A stretch of DNA of 64,000 nucleotides from Paraspadella gotoi (Eukaryota; Chaetognatha), in assembly GCA_051294375.1 (NCBI GenBank), contig CM119267.1, forward strand, positions 1,356,962-1,420,961. Direction: 5' to 3'. The notes under the pieces were generated by a model. It made no database searches, was not told the origin of the DNA, and was given only the letters and a program-made list of their open reading frames with translations. This document shows positions 1 through 21,886 of the stretch, one piece after another. Within the stretch, counting starts at the first letter, position 1. Every line of letters begins with the position of its first letter. A program made the position numbers and the translations under genes.

Positions 1-846
1 ATCGAATATTAATTTGACTATTAATTAATTCATTACCTCGATCTAACAGTTTTTATTTTATAGTTTAGTTAATGCCGCTTATTGAAATTTTGTTTTGAGT
101 TAGTGTCTGAGAGTGAGACAAATAAAATGACAAATATTGTTTAAATCAAAGCTAACAAGTTAGCACTTGAGACCAATTTTATAAACGGAAAGCTTATTTT
201 ATCTCAATGAGCGCGCTTGGTCGGACAAGTCGCCCGTACGTTCACGTACTTACAGAGAAGGCGTCGTCGTCGTTGTCGTCGTCGTCGTTGTCGTCGTCGT
301 CGTTGTCGTCGTCGTCGTTGTCGTCGTCGTCGTTGTCGTCGTCGTCGTCGTCGTCGTCGAGAGGCGTCAAATTCAGTATTATTAGTTTATCATCGAATTT
401 CCAAAGAATTCTCTTCCTCTGTTATTTTGTCTCAGTTGATTTCTTCAAAAAATAAAACGAGACGAAATAATACAATTCATTAAGCAATAATTAGCATTTG
501 TCCAATTACCCACTAAATTTTATTTAAGGGAACGAATGCGTATCTCGCTTGGTCTCACTTTTTTCTCTTCCCTTGTATCGTAGTCTTTATTGATCGCTCT
601 TGCTCGCTTAATCCAATCGCTCCGAAATCGCGTTCGCTCTTTTGACGCCGATCGCTCTCGCCTTTTCCAGGTGATCACTGATCACCTTTGACTTCTCAGC
701 CCGATCGCTGAGAAATTGCTTTCGCCTTCCCCACTTAATTCTTCGATAATCGCTCTTATTATCACGGTCCAATCGCTTTAAAATCATTCTCGCCCGATCG
801 CTTTAAAATCGTTCTCGCCCGATCGCTTTAAAATCGCCACATCGCC
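1..846. other. 5' flank of paralog A with short repeats
   Basis: No gene is recognisable here. Bases 261-359 are a (TCG)n tract with periodic TTG interruptions. It gives long serine or arginine ORFs in two frames that are repeat shadows. From about 580 to 840 the sequence is made of short variants around GATCGCT and TCGCTTTAAAATCG, with two or three clear units at 765-840. This may be the 5' region of the downstream gene, whose paralog B has a repeat-coded N-terminus in the same position. No promoter motif was convincing. Confidence 0.5.
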
Positions 847-8258
<7,412 letters not shown>

Positions 8259-9917
8259 GTACCGGGATCGATCTTCAATGGTGGGCAGCGTGAGAAGGGG
8301 CGTAAACCGCCTTGAGGGCCTGGAAAACCCACTAGTCTTGATTCCGTGGCAGCGAGAGGGGATTAAAGAAGTTGCGGTTAGCACTCTTCAGCACACTTGG
8401 CGCCTCTTGCACAATTCTGACTCACCCTATTATTGGAGACAAATTCGAGGAGACGAAGATAAACTCGACTATTAACAGATTTTGGATATTCTTGTCTACA
8501 CAACATGTCCCGCCCAAAAGTCTGGGGCATGATAGCTAATAAATGAATAACTAGTAGATTGCTTGTACCAATTGAGTAAGCAATGATCCTTTAATTATAC
8601 TAGCAGAAATGTCGGAGTGAATACAATTTGTTTAAATATCGATGGTCTTGCTTACGATAAAAAATTAACAAATTTAATTAGGTCATTTTCTTTATTTTCT
8701 TGATGGAGTCGAATGAAATTTAAACTATACTATCCTTGTCAAACTGTTACCTAATTGAATAATTTGTTCTTAAGTGAAAAAAGAGGAGAAGAAAATTGAA
8801 GTGATTATAATATAACTTATCGGTTTAATGATTTAAAACTAATCTGATTCGAATCTTTTTTTTTATTTCAATTTAAATCCGCGAGAAGATACATGTTAAT
8901 TATATTAAAATCAAAACAGATCGCTAGTACATCTTTGAAATTGCTAAGAATAATTCATCTCTAACTTCTACTTGTATATTTTGAGAAAATAAGTCAAGCG
9001 ATTTAAGAAGAGATAAAAATAGACCAAAAAAAAAGACATTTTAAATATAAGACGAGAACATTTAACAAGGAGAGGGAGGGAGAGGAAAGAGGGAGAGAGA
9101 GGGAGGAGAGAAGAGGAGGAAAGAGGAAGGAAAGAGAGAGAGAGAGGAAGAGAGGATAAAAGATAAGGGAGGGAGAGGGGAGACGGGAGAAAGCGTTAAG
9201 TCAATTTGCATTTAGAATATCGGAATGAGAAGGAGGAGAAAGAAGAGGGAAAGAGTGAAATGTAGAACGTAAGGCGATTTACCAAGCTCTTGAGGCGATT
9301 TACCAAGCTTTTAAGCCGACTTACCAAGCTCTTAAGCCGAAGTTCCAAGATCTTGGTAAGTCATCTCACCAACCTCATTTCGTTGGAATGAAAAACGAAA
9401 AAAAAAGACAAAGAAATATTTTTATCGTGGAGAATCTGTAGATAATAAAGTCGCCTTTTTGATCAAAATTGATCACCACTTTCGATCACCACTTTCGATC
9501 ACCACTTTTGATCCCATCTTTTGATCCCAGCTTTTAAATCCTCGCTTGAAAACCCCACTTTCGATCACCACTTTTAAATCATCCCTCAAATCTCCACTTT
9601 TAAATCCTCACTTTTGATCCCCACTTTTAAATCCTCACTTCAAATCCCCACTTTTAAATCATTATGTCAAATCCCCCCTTTTGATCCCCACTTTAAAATT
9701 CTTACTTCAAATCCCCACTTTTAAATCCTCACTTCAAATCCCAACTTTTGATCCCCACTTTTAAATCCTCACTTTTAAATCCTCACTTCAAATCCCCACT
9801 TTTAAATCCTCACTTCAAATCCCCACTTTTGATTCCCACTTTTAAATCCTCACTTCAAATCCCCACTTTCGATCCCAACTTTCAAATTCGATCCCGACTT
9901 CTTTTTTTGATTTCATC
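8259..9917. other. Intergenic region between paralog A and the DUF229 gene
   Basis: No gene was recognised. About 8500-8576 is a decayed, reverse-orientation copy of the dispersed repeat ending TTGTACCAATT. A GA-rich block spans 9066-9270. About 9430-9900 is a minisatellite of variable 13-26 bp units built from CCCACTTTTAAATCCTCAC and ACTTCAAATCC. It ends near the 3' end of the minus-strand DUF229 gene. Confidence 0.7.
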
Positions 9918-12900
9918 TCAATTTCTTTCATCCACGAGATCTTCGCATCTCGTCACCGGAAGTCCTTCTCCTCCTCCTCCTCTTCCTCCTCCTCCTCCTC
10001 CTCCTCCTCCTCCTCCTCCGCGGAGAATCTGCAACGGAGGGTCGCCCACCAGTTTGAAGGTGTTGGCGACGGGATCGAAGCGTACCTAAAAGGAAAATAC
10101 AACCATACATATCTAATTTATGTTTCATACTTGTGACCATTGCTGAATTATGAAATTGGTAAAACCGATATAAAAATTATCCATTCTTTTAATATATAAG
10201 CTATCTTGCCCCTGACTTTGGACAAATTATGCCTGTTGATTTAATTATGCCAGTTTGTGGCGTTAGACTAGGAGCGCCACGTGAGTCTATGTATCTGGAC
10301 TTCGAATGTTTATTTTGAATGATTAAATGTGTCCAGAACAAAGTCTTTATTTGTTCATCAATAAAAAGACCTTAATAAAATAATCAAAGCATATAGATAT
10401 TCTATATGCATTAACAAGAATACAAAAGCATAATACTAATGACAGCATTAATAAACAATATCAGATTCAATAATAAACAATAATGAATTACTAAACATTA
10501 ACAAGGTGAGATGAACGGTAAGGTGAATCTATTGTGAATGGTTGAATGAATGAACTTGGTAAGTTACAATAATTTATGTCAGTGACATCTGTTAGAGAAA
10601 CATATAATGCTATACGCGATTATAGTGTTCTTATGTTTTACATATGGTTATTTCACATGCTACAATAGTTATGGAGAAGAATGGAATATCTATATATTAA
10701 GAACCCGACGTGGCGATAGCCACTAAAAAATGGGATTGCCCCGAAGGTTCGTGGTTCAATCCTACATCCCCCCCAGACGAGTGAACCGTTGGAGACGAGG
10801 AAGAGAGACACGGTTGGGCTCTAGGTGACTCTGAGAGCCGATGCATAAGTCTGGGCGTGACGATGCTGTTCATCGTTTCGGAACCGATGTTATTCTGGCG
10901 AGGCATAAAGAGGGGCGTGGTCGAGCCGGGCATTGTGGAAGAGGATCCGCGATGGAGAGTGCGTAGAGGCCGCTCATGAATGATTCATAGTCTTGTGCGG
11001 AATAGACACGGTGGAACGGTGGCCGGAAGTGACGACAGGCACGAGGATGCAGCTACGCGTCGCTTCGATTGTGACTTCATTCCTTTTTGCCTCAGCGTGG
11101 TGACGATTAGATGATGAGGGGAAGAGTCGGGTCGAGCCGGGGCGCACGACCTCGCGGTGGCGGTCGTTGGCGGTTGACAGCTCTATCTGAGGGGCGTCGT
11201 CCTCATGACGTCGTCCACCCACGTTGGCTGGCTTAGAATTCTAGAGATGGCAATAGTTTCGACTCCTCCTTCTGTAATTCTACTCGGAAGTTAGATTGTC
11301 GGCCCCAAACAACCTGAAGAGGGCTTTCGTAGGGCCAGTCACACGCGTTTGACCCCGCTGTTCTGACAAAAACGTAAAGGTCAGTGACGAGGTATGTCCG
11401 GTGTCTAGATGACGCTTGGCTGTCGATGGACTGCTAGGGAGCCCGGGCTGTAGTGTCGTTCGATACCTCGAGGCGTGAGTTATCTCGAAGATGGCGCCGC
11501 GCATTGGGTTCTTCTTTGTGCGTCGACGAGTGGTTGAGGAACGCGCCGGAATCGGAGGCCGTCGCCAGTAACTAGTTGCGGCCGGAGATGCGTCCGCATT
11601 GTCTGGTGTAGCTGTCGGTACCGAATTGCCAAGAGGGTGGAGGGAGGCGCCAGTTACCATTTAAGACCGCTCAATCGACGCCAAGAGCAATATAAAGACT
11701 CTTTAGGCCGTCGATGGATATTCGTTCGACGAGTCCGTTTGGCCTCCGATGGTAAGCAGCCGTTGATGACGCCTGCATGCCCAGGTTCTGCGAGTTGCTC
11801 CACAATTGAAGAAAGGATTGCCGATCCGCGATCAAGGTACGTTGACTGTCAGATGGACATGCCAAAATGCAGCAACCATCCATGCGTGAAGGCATCAGCG
11901 CGAGTGTGTTGCCTGATATATCTTTGATGGGGATGGCCACTGGCCACCTGTAAAACGGTCGACTTGCTGTTAAGAAGGTAGGAGTGACCGTTTGAGGCAG
12001 GCAGGAAACAAGGTCGAAAGTGGATGTGTTGGAATCGCGTGGAGGGACTGCAAATTCACGCGATTGTGTGGCACCGACGTTGGCGAGAGACTTTGCTTGT
12101 GTGGAAGGAATGCAGTTTTCGGGCCCAGCGGGTGACGTCCGTACTCGCATGGGGGTCAGACAAATTTTTCTGGCAATTTGTGTCGCCGGGGTTTCGCGCA
12201 ATCCCTGGATGAGCCAAGGGCATGAATAGCGTGAAACACGCCGGCGCCAAGGTTTCGGGACAAATGGCCGCGCAGGGCCGGTTTGAAACGTCGACTATAA
12301 GATTTCCTGATCTCCAATGTTTGACTTCCGTTCAGAAACCTAGGACGCGTGTGAGTCCTCATTAGCTTTCGGAAGTCTCGTCAAAGGCGCTGGTGATCGA
12401 CAAGCGTCCTCAAAGTCGATGCCTGTGGAACGAGTGCCGAAGCGACTAAGTCGCGAGTTCCTCGATTGGTGGCATCGATGGGTCTTTTCGATTGACGCTA
12501 CACGGGAGGGAGAGGTTGTTTGGGGCAATCAGTGCACAGCAATCGAACGCGATTGGCCTTGCCCTCACATGACGAATTCCGTCGATGAATCCGATCTGAC
12601 GGACAACTGAAGGTGTTCGACGCAGTTGCAGGCTCACTCTCTTATGGAGCGGCGTGGATCAGGCTCATTGTGATCTGTGTAGAGCGTGAATGTTCTCCCT
12701 CGAGCCATGAGCCGGAAATGACGACATGAGCGGAATGCGCCATATAGTTCTCGGGTCGATAGGCGGCCACTCTTTGGCTCGTCGGAGATTTGGCCGAAAA
12801 GAAGGCGAGAGGTTCCCATCCTTTTTCTCCGCGCTGCTCCAGGACGGCGCCGATGGCGTGCGTCGGAAGCGTCTGTCGTCAGAGCAAGTTGACGGCGCCG

Positions 12901-15900
12901 GTGTCGTGGGTGACGGAGAAGGACAGGAGTTTGCGAGACCTCCTTCACGGCGTCGAAACCCCGCTGAGCAGTCTGGCGTCCACTCGAGGCGCTTGGGTAT
13001 TGCCTTGGAGTGCGTCGTAGAGCGGCGTCGCGTGGTGAGCGATCTTGGGGATGAAACGCCGATAATAGTTTATCATCCCAAGAAACGTTGCAGCTCCTTG
13101 ACCGTCGTTGGCGGCGTCGTTTGCGGAGGGTTCAACTCGTTGAGGCAAGGGGCGGACGCCGTTCTCGTCAACAAAGTACCCAAGAACTCCAATGCTGATT
13201 GACCGGCAGACATTTTTTCCGGTTGACCACCAGTCCATTTTTCCTCCAGTGCGCTGAAAACGGCCTTGAGATCCTCAAGGTGCTGCTCGGGCGTCTCCAC
13301 TGGCGATGAGAATGTCGTCGAGATAGACATACGACGCGCGGCAGCTCACCTAAGATTTCATCCATGAGGCGCTGAAAATCTTGGCCTGCATTTTTTAGGC
13401 CAAATGGCGTCCGGAGAGAAAACGTAAAGTCCAAAAGGCGTGATTACGGCGGTTTTTGGAACATCTCTGTGGGCCGACGGGGATTTGATGGTAGCCTTTA
13501 GAAGGTCGACCTTCGAGAAGATGCGCTTGCCGGCCAGCTGGGCGTTGAAGTCGGCTAACAATTGACTGGGTAGGCGATCGTCAACCGTTTGCGAGTTTAA
13601 ACGGCGGTAATCGCCACAAACTCTCCAGCCGCCATCAGATTTTGGCACGCAATGCAGCGGAGAAGACCAAGGGCTTTTAGGCGCGGACGGCGATGCCAAG
13701 GGCCACCATACGGTCGAGTTCGGCCTTGGCGACCGTCAGTTCTCCGGGGACAATCGACCGAGCTTTGCTTGGCAGGGACGGTCCCTGAGTTGGAATAAAG
13801 TGCCGGATTCCATGTTTCGGCTCTTGACTTCAAAGGCTGGCTTGAAAGTGCAGGAAAACTGTCCAGCAATTGGTAGAAGCGGTTGTCTTTTTGTCGACAA
13901 AATTGATTGGAGAAGGGGGTTGGCCGACTGACTTGGCGGCAGGCGATGGTGAGTAGTCTTTGAGGTCTAGAAGAATTCATCGCGATGGTTCGGCGCCAGG
14001 AAAAATTCGGCGAGAAAATCTGCGCCGAGAATGTTTTGAGTCACATCGGCAACGAGGACCTAAAGGGAAAAATGCGGGGGCAGGGTGATTCGTTTTTTCG
14101 TGTGCCATAACAGGCGATTGGGCTGCCATTGGCGGCCTGCAATTGCGGTCCTTGTGGTCCAGCGGCGCGTTGTTCTGGCGTAGGTGGTATAGTGATAATA
14201 AAGCGCCGCCGTCCACAAGCCATGCTCGGCCGTCGCTGGCATCAACGACGTGAAAGCAGAAAGGACTTTGTGGGCGAATCTCCAGTTTGGCGGGGCACGG
14301 CGTTTCACCGTCGCCGGCCCGCCAAGGCGTTTCCCGCCTTCGTCTCTTTCTCGTTGTTCTTGTCCTTCGCTTTGGCGCAACCTTTTCGCATCGGAAGCGG
14401 CGTCGCCGTATTTCAGATGGAACCTACAAATACGCATGAGTTTAGGAGCGCGAGCGTCACTCATTTCCGGTTGACGCTGATTCCCGGCGTCGAACTTTGG
14501 ATGGCCGCGCGGAATGAAGGGGCGGCGTTTTTCGCGTCGTCCTTGAACGGCGTTGACGCTGCAGGGTGGTTCCGAGTCGCTTTCGTCGTCGCTGAAATCG
14601 TGGGCGTCGATGGAGTTGATCACTGGTGCAGGTGCCTGCATGCAATGGTTCCTTCTTCTCAAAGTGATGGTCGGCGGCTTCCGCGAATTGAGCTGCGATC
14701 ATTCGCTGGCACGGTTCACCAGATTAGCGCGTATTTCCGGGGGCAGACCTCGCATGATGACTTCCTTGCGGACGTCGTCAATGGAGACGGTTGTCGTGCG
14801 GTCGACGAGCCTGGCCAAGTGTTGGAGGGCTTGATGCCGTCCCGGTTTACGCGGCCGTCGAGAAGGTTTTCGACTTGGCGTCGTGTGGAGAGGCCGTACT
14901 CGGCGCGCAGATATGCGAGGAATGCGGCCCAATTGGCGTCTGAAGCCTCGCCGTAAAGGTAGGCGTTGATCTTTGGATTAATGTCGACGGAGATTTTCGA
15001 TTCGAGGAATGCAAATTTTGTCCGCGGGAGAAATGATTTTGGCGCGGACGTAGGCCGCTTCCACGCGGCGAATCCATATTTCGATATTATATTTATCGAA
15101 TGGTGAAGCTCGGGCTTTTTGGGTCGGTCGCTGGGGCCAACGCATCTTGCGCGGCCTTGGTCGCCGCCAGTGCGGCGTCGAGGGCGGTGCGGAGTGCTTG
15201 CATCTCACTTGAGTAGGAGGCGCCTCAGCCATTGTTGTTTGGGCGTCTGCGAAATGGTCGATGTCCGCGGGAGAAAAGGAGAATGTTGGGCCGCCTGAGG
15301 GTGCCTCGACTTCTTCGTCGCAATAACGAGGTGAGGGAGTGAGGCCCGCGTCGGCGAGAGGGTGGCGCCGCGAGATGATTGGCGCTGTTTTGTGACCGAG
15401 TAGTTGGGCCCTCGAGTTTTGGCGGCATCGACGAGCCCGGTGAATGTCCCGAGATATTTGGGCTGAAGGTCAGAAGGTTGGATGACGCCTTCAGAGAGTT
15501 GAGAGGCGTCGATTTCAAAGTCGGGTTTCACCAATGTGGCGGTTAGACTAGGAGCGCCACGTGAGTCTATGTATCTGACTTCGAATGTTTATTTTGAATG
15601 ATTAAATGTGTCCAGAACAAAGTCTTTTATTTTGTTCATCAATAAAAACAGACCTTAATAAAATAATCAAAAGCAATAAGATATTTCTATATGCATTAAA
15701 AAGAATACAAAAGCATAATACTAAAGAAACATTAATAACACAATATCAGATTACATAATAAACAATAATGAATTACTACATTAACAAGGTGAGATGAACG
15801 GTAAGGTGAATCTATTGTGAATGGTTGAATGAATGAACTTGGTAAGTTACAATAATTTATGTCAGTGACATCTGTTAGAGAAACATATAATGCTATACGC

Positions 15901-17384
15901 GATTATAGTGTTCTTATGTTTTACATATGGTTATTTCACATGCTACAATAGTTATGGAGAAGAATGGAATATCTATATATTAAGAACCCGAGTGGCGATA
16001 GCCACTAAGAAAATGGATTGACCCCGAAGGTTCGTGGTTCAATCCTACAAGTTGACCAAATTATGCAAGTTGAAAAAAATATGTTAGTTGACCATATTAA
16101 GTCAGTTGATCATATTATGCCAGTTGACCAAATAATGCAAGTTGATTAAATTATGTAAGTTGATCAAATTTTGCAAAATTTCCAAATTATGAAAGTTGAT
16201 CAAATTATTCCAGTTGACCAAATTATTCCTGTTGACCAAATTATGCGCATCTTCCGGTAATAATTGATAGATCATTTGATTTATAGATTTTTTCATAGAT
16301 TTATTAAGTAGTCTGTTATGATTTGTTATGTTACGATTTGTTATGATCTGTTAAGATAAAAAATTGAAAGTCAGAAAAAATTACCGAGATTTATCATCGG
16401 ATTAGTTTATTATCCCTCAATTATTCGTAGGCGGATTCGACATTGTTTGCTCAAACTTGTTTTCCTTCATCTAACATCTCCGAGACGAGGCGACATCTCT
16501 CGTTGAAACCGCGAAAAACAAAGAGAAAACAAAAGGTCAAATCACCGTGGCCTCGATTCTCGCGCGAAGTGGTCGAGTGAGGAAGATGACGGACACGTCG
16601 CGAGTGGACGGCGACGATGGGCGGCCGAATTGCAAAACCTGATGACGGAGACAAAAGGGCAACGCTTGTTTGGGGAGATGTTGTTGTTGTTGCTGAATTT
16701 CTCTCGTTTTCTTGCTCAAGGAAATTGTATAAATGAATAAATGAAAAGAAGATTAAATGAATAAATGAATCAAAGAAAAAAGTACGTATATCAGTAAATA
16801 AATAAAAAATGGATATTTTAATGATTGAATAGAGCAATAAATTATAATTGAAGAATATATGAAGTAGTAAATAAATGAATGAATGAATGAACGAATAAAT
16901 AAATGAACAATTGAATGATTAGATGAATAAAGAAAATTATTAATAAGAATATGAATAAAAACTGTATAAATCTATAAATAAATGAAATAAATTTAATTCC
17001 ATTTAATATTAAAATATTTCATAGTAGTTTTAAAATTAAACTGCTACGATATGTAAATGAGATCGAAGAACTTGATCTTTAAAAAAAAAAAAAAACCACA
17101 AGAGAACATGCGAGACCTCCAACCACCAACCTACCCGTCCGTGACTCTTGACGAATTTCAACACCCTCTCGTTGACCTTCGAGATTCGACCGGCGACGAC
17201 ACTGGAGACTTGGAGTCGGTCGCAGAGGCGGGAGAGGCGGTGGAGGGGAAGAGGGGTAGGGATGAGAGAGGAGGAGGAAGAGGAGGAGGAGGAGGAAGAG
17301 GCGAGGATACTCTGCAGCGCCACCTCTGCAGCGTTAAGGAGATCAGCGCTAAGAAATTTATACAAAAAATAATTTATTTTTTTT

Positions 17385-17458
<74 letters not shown>

Positions 17459-20018
17459 TTCTCCTCACTATGTTGCCGGTCCGGTTCCATGACCGTCTCC
17501 GCCTCGAGACACGGACACCAGTGACTCTCGATCTTCGCTCGTCCACAAGTTCGATGAGAGGAGATGACGCCGAAGAGCGACACGCCACGGGGAGAGGGAG
17601 GGAGGGAGGAAGAGGGAGAGGGAGAGGGAGAGGAAGAATGGAATTTGGAAGATCTGAAAATTTAAATTAAATTAAGTAGTTTTTCGTGTACAAAGCAGAG
17701 AGTTTTTATTTTAACTATGCAAATTAAGTAGTTTACTTCAGGTAACTTTTCATTTAATTCGTTCAATAATCTATTAAATACTATAAATATACTATACTAT
17801 ACTATACTATAAATACTATATACTATACTTTTCTCTCCCTCTCTCTTAGTTTATGCTTTTGTTTAGTGAATATATTCCAGCTTATGGATTTTTGCAAAAG
17901 TTATAAAATAATTTCTATCAAGTATAATGTGTCTGAAAGTAAATGTTATTTTAAAGTTACTAGTCATATTCTGTCTTACTAATTTCCTATCTCGTTCTTT
18001 TTAATGAAATTGGTACAATCAATATTAAAATTATCCATTCATTTAATAAATAAGCTATCTTGCCCCTGACTTTGGACAGGCTTTGGTGGCCTCCATCACT
18101 CTTACAAGATAATGACATATCAGGTCCCTGCTAGCTTTCAATCAAGACTCTCTCACAGTCTCGTTTATTCACTCCCAGATTATCTGGCTTCCCTATCAAT
18201 GAAGTGGTATAATGTTTCAAAGAAAGTTTCAATTGTATGAAAAACCACTCCCTTAAGTATTAGATCGGTGAATACTATATTGTACTCCGCCCAGCATCAA
18301 AATACAGAATAGAATGATATAATATAATAGAATAATATTTACCTTTTTGTTAAAATCGTCTTTCCTCCCCCCTCGCCCTTCATTCCCTCCTCCTCTTCCT
18401 CCCTCTCCTCCTGCTCTTCCTCCTCCTCCTCCTCCTCCCCCTTTCCTCCCCTTCTTCCCAATCCAACCAAGTTTTTAATCCATTTCCAAACAGCTCCGAC
18501 CCTAGATTCCTCGTCCTCCTCCCTCTCTTTCTCCTCTCTCCTCCTCTTCCCCTCCTCTTCCTCCCTCTTCCTCCTCATTCCTCCTCTCAATACACCAATC
18601 AGCGTCGCGTGGACGTCGGCCGGCGTCAAGAGACGACGCTGATTGGTCGAGAGGGCGTCGACGATGTCGGGGCGGGAAGAGCGCAGCCAATCAGGGCCGC
18701 GATTTCGAGAGGGGCATGCGGGACTGGGGGGGGGGGTGGGGGAAGGGTGAGTGAGGTAAGTCGGGAAAAAGGGTAAGTGATCAAGCCCTTGCCGGCTTCA
18801 TTTTCCCAGAACGCCCCCTTTTATCCTGAATTTTAAATCAGGTTAATTTTAAATTTCATTAAAAAGACTAGGTTAGGGACTTTGATTGTGATTAGGGTTT
18901 ATTCAAGTTAAAAATCAATGTTTAAAAACTTAAAAACCGAAAATGGGGTGTCCTTGGAAAAAATAGCCGGTCGATGAAAAAAAATTCATTGTGCCATCTC
19001 GCCGACCTAAGGAATCACTGTGACCCCCTAAAATAACCTGCAGCTTGGCGGGAAAGCCGCCGCCGCCGTCGCCGCCTTCGCCTCCTTTGTCGGAGAAGAG
19101 AACGAGGAGCGAATTGTTGAGGACACCAGAGGAGGAGGAGGAGGAGGAGGAGGAGAGGTCGTTGAGGAAGAAGTGGAGGAGATCGTCCGTGGAGGAGAAG
19201 GAGCTGAGGGAGGGAAGGGGAGGGAGAGGGAGAGAGGGAGGGAGGGAAGTACAGAGAGGAGAGGAGGGGGAGAAAGAAAGAGGGGAGGGAGAAAGGGAAG
19301 GGGAGAGAGAGAGGAAGGGGGGAGAGAGAGAGAGGAGAGGAGGGAGTGAGGGAGGGAAATGGCGAGGAATGAGGGAGATGAAGAGTAAATCAGAAAAAAA
19401 ACTTTTAGCCAAAGTTTGAATTAATTTTTCTTTTATTTTCTTTAACTTTTTATGTTTTATCTTTTAACTTTTTGCTGAGATTCAATCAACTTTCGTTTTA
19501 TCTTTCTTATCTTTTTCGCAGTTTAGTTCCTGCCGGAAATTCTTGCTAAGAAACTTTTTCGATCGTTGGTCTGTCTGTCTGTACATCAGTCTCTGTCTGT
19601 ACATCAGTCTCTGTCTGTACATCAGTCTCTGTCTGTACATCAGTCTCTGTCTGTACATCAGTCTCTTCCATCATGATTTAAATACCCTAACTGCGGTATT
19701 ATTATATTTTATGGGTAGTTTATACTTAAGAAAGAGGAGATATGCGATCGAAATTACAATGTACATGACCAGAAATGAAATCCAATTTTTGTTTAATATT
19801 TGTAAGGAATCGTTGAGCGGTTGTTGTGCATATATTTTATACTTGTGCGTCACGTTATCAAATAAAAATGCGGAGTTGTTTGTCGGGTTCTTTTCCTTTG
19901 TTTGTTTTGTTCGATCACATGACCAATCTGTAAAACCGGTCAGGACACTTAAGTTCGCTATTTGCGCAAACGGATAAATTTGCTTTTTGTGGCTTGCCGT
20001 TGGTCCATCAGTGGGTCC

Positions 20019-20074
<56 letters not shown>

Positions 20075-21677
20075 CTCTCTCTCTCCCTCTCTCTCCCTCA
20101 CTGCAACCAAAACCCAAAAAATTACGAAAACGTTTTGCAATTTAATCTTTTCTTTCGCTTTTAATTTTTTTCGTTTCAAAAATCTGGTTTCGTAAAAGCG
20201 AAAGTTAAAAACTATAATTTGTTTTCGCGAATAATGATTCTTAATAAAAATAAATTCTCTTCAAAATGTATAATTCAACTACAAAAACAAAAATGTAGTA
20301 CAAAGTCAAAGTCAATGTCAAACAAATACATACGACTCTCTGTTCTCTCTCTTTTTTTTCTCTCTCTAATATTATATATTGGTATTTTTATATTGGTTGT
20401 ACCAATTTCATTAAATTATTTTATTTTTTCATCAAAGTTTTTAATCTTCTTGTCATGCTCCCTCGCCAGGCTCCTGCATGCCGGGCCATCGTCATGCCCG
20501 ACCTCCGACCCTCAACGCTCCTCGCCCAATCAGGCGCTCCCCAGGCCCAATCAGGCGATTCTCAAGCCCAATCCGGGGCTCATTTGACCCAATCAGGCGC
20601 TCATTTTGCCCAATCAATCGCTTCCCAGGATTCATCAAGCGCTCCCCAGGCCCAATCAGTCGCTTCCCATGCCCAATCAGTCGCTCCCCAAGTCCAATCA
20701 GGCGTTTCCCAAGCCCAATCAGGCACACAACGCCTGTCTCGTCTTCTCCGCGTTTTTCCGATCCTGAAAATCGTCGTCGCCGTCATTCCTCTCAGTTTTT
20801 TCGATTTTTCGTCCGACGTTTACGTCGTTTTAGGTAATTAGATAATTAATTAATTAATAATAATAATAAAATTAGATTTGAAATCCTAATAAACTAGACT
20901 TGAAATCATTTTAAATCTCATTTCTAATAATATTAATTCCGACTTCAAATCCTGAAAATCAGATTTTAAAATCTTGCACATTGAGGCGATATTCGATTTC
21001 TAATCTCATTAAAATCCGAGTTCTAATCCTCATTAATCAGATTTTTAATCCTATTATAAATCCGTTATTCGAATTCTATCGAGTCACATTTATAATCCTT
21101 TTTAAGTAATTGCGATTTTAAATCCTATTTAAAAATGCGATTTTAAATCCGATTTAAAAAAATCCGATTTCTAATCCCGAATAAAAATCCGATTTCTAAT
21201 CCCGATTTAAAAAGGTTACGCCTCCTCTCCCACTCCCTCCCCTTAAAAGGTTACGCCTCCTCTCCCGCTCCCGTGGTCCGTCTCCTCGCTCTCGTCCTCT
21301 TCCTCGTCCTCCTTCTTCATTCCCTCGTCTCCTCCCTCTACGGACTCGCCAATCTCCGACGCCGCGGCGCCGCCTATCCGCTCCTCTGGCGGACGACGCC
21401 GCGGCGCTGTCTCGTGGCGGCGCTGCATGGCGTTGGCCTCGGGGGCGCCGCTTATCACGTGGACTATTTGGTGGATTTGGTGAGAGTGATGAGAGAGGAG
21501 ATGAGAGAGGGAGAGACAGAGGGGGAAGAGGGAGAGGGAGAGAGAGAGGAGGGAGAGGGAGATGACACGAATCAATCTTCGTTGGAGCGGAAGGGGAGCG
21601 AGAGCGAAAGTTCTTCGCTGGAGCAGAGTCATTGCTCCATTAAAGTCGAAGAGAATCTCGACAGGTGAATAGTAAAG

Positions 21678-21763
<86 letters not shown>

Positions 21764-21808
21764 GCTTTCAGTCTGTCTTCTCTCAATCTCGACAGGTGAA
21801 TAGTAAAG

Positions 21809-21886
<78 letters not shown>

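Larger units (their letters stand above)
10256..16049 (-). mobile_element. CsRn1-like Ty3/gypsy provirus 1, complete but frame-broken
   Basis: Two direct LTRs of about 514 bp (10256-10768 and 15535-16049) begin TGTGGCG and end CCTACA on the plus strand. They are flanked by the 4-bp duplication AGTT (10252-10255 and 16050-16053). Read on the minus strand the element has a primer site, gag, pol and a polypurine tract in the normal order. It is inserted in a DUF229 intron in the same sense as that gene. Many single-base indels break gag and pol, although residue identity to provirus 2 remains high. The LTRs also differ mainly by single-base indels. This may be decay or sequencing noise. Confidence 0.92.

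Noticed and set aside
10741-10768. tRNA gene suggested by GGTTCGTGGTTCAATCC
   Set aside because: It is the end of the LTR, present in both LTR copies, and no cloverleaf could be built around it.
11280-15534. Many separate small genes on both strands
   Set aside because: They are frame-broken pieces or antisense shadows of provirus 1 gag and pol.
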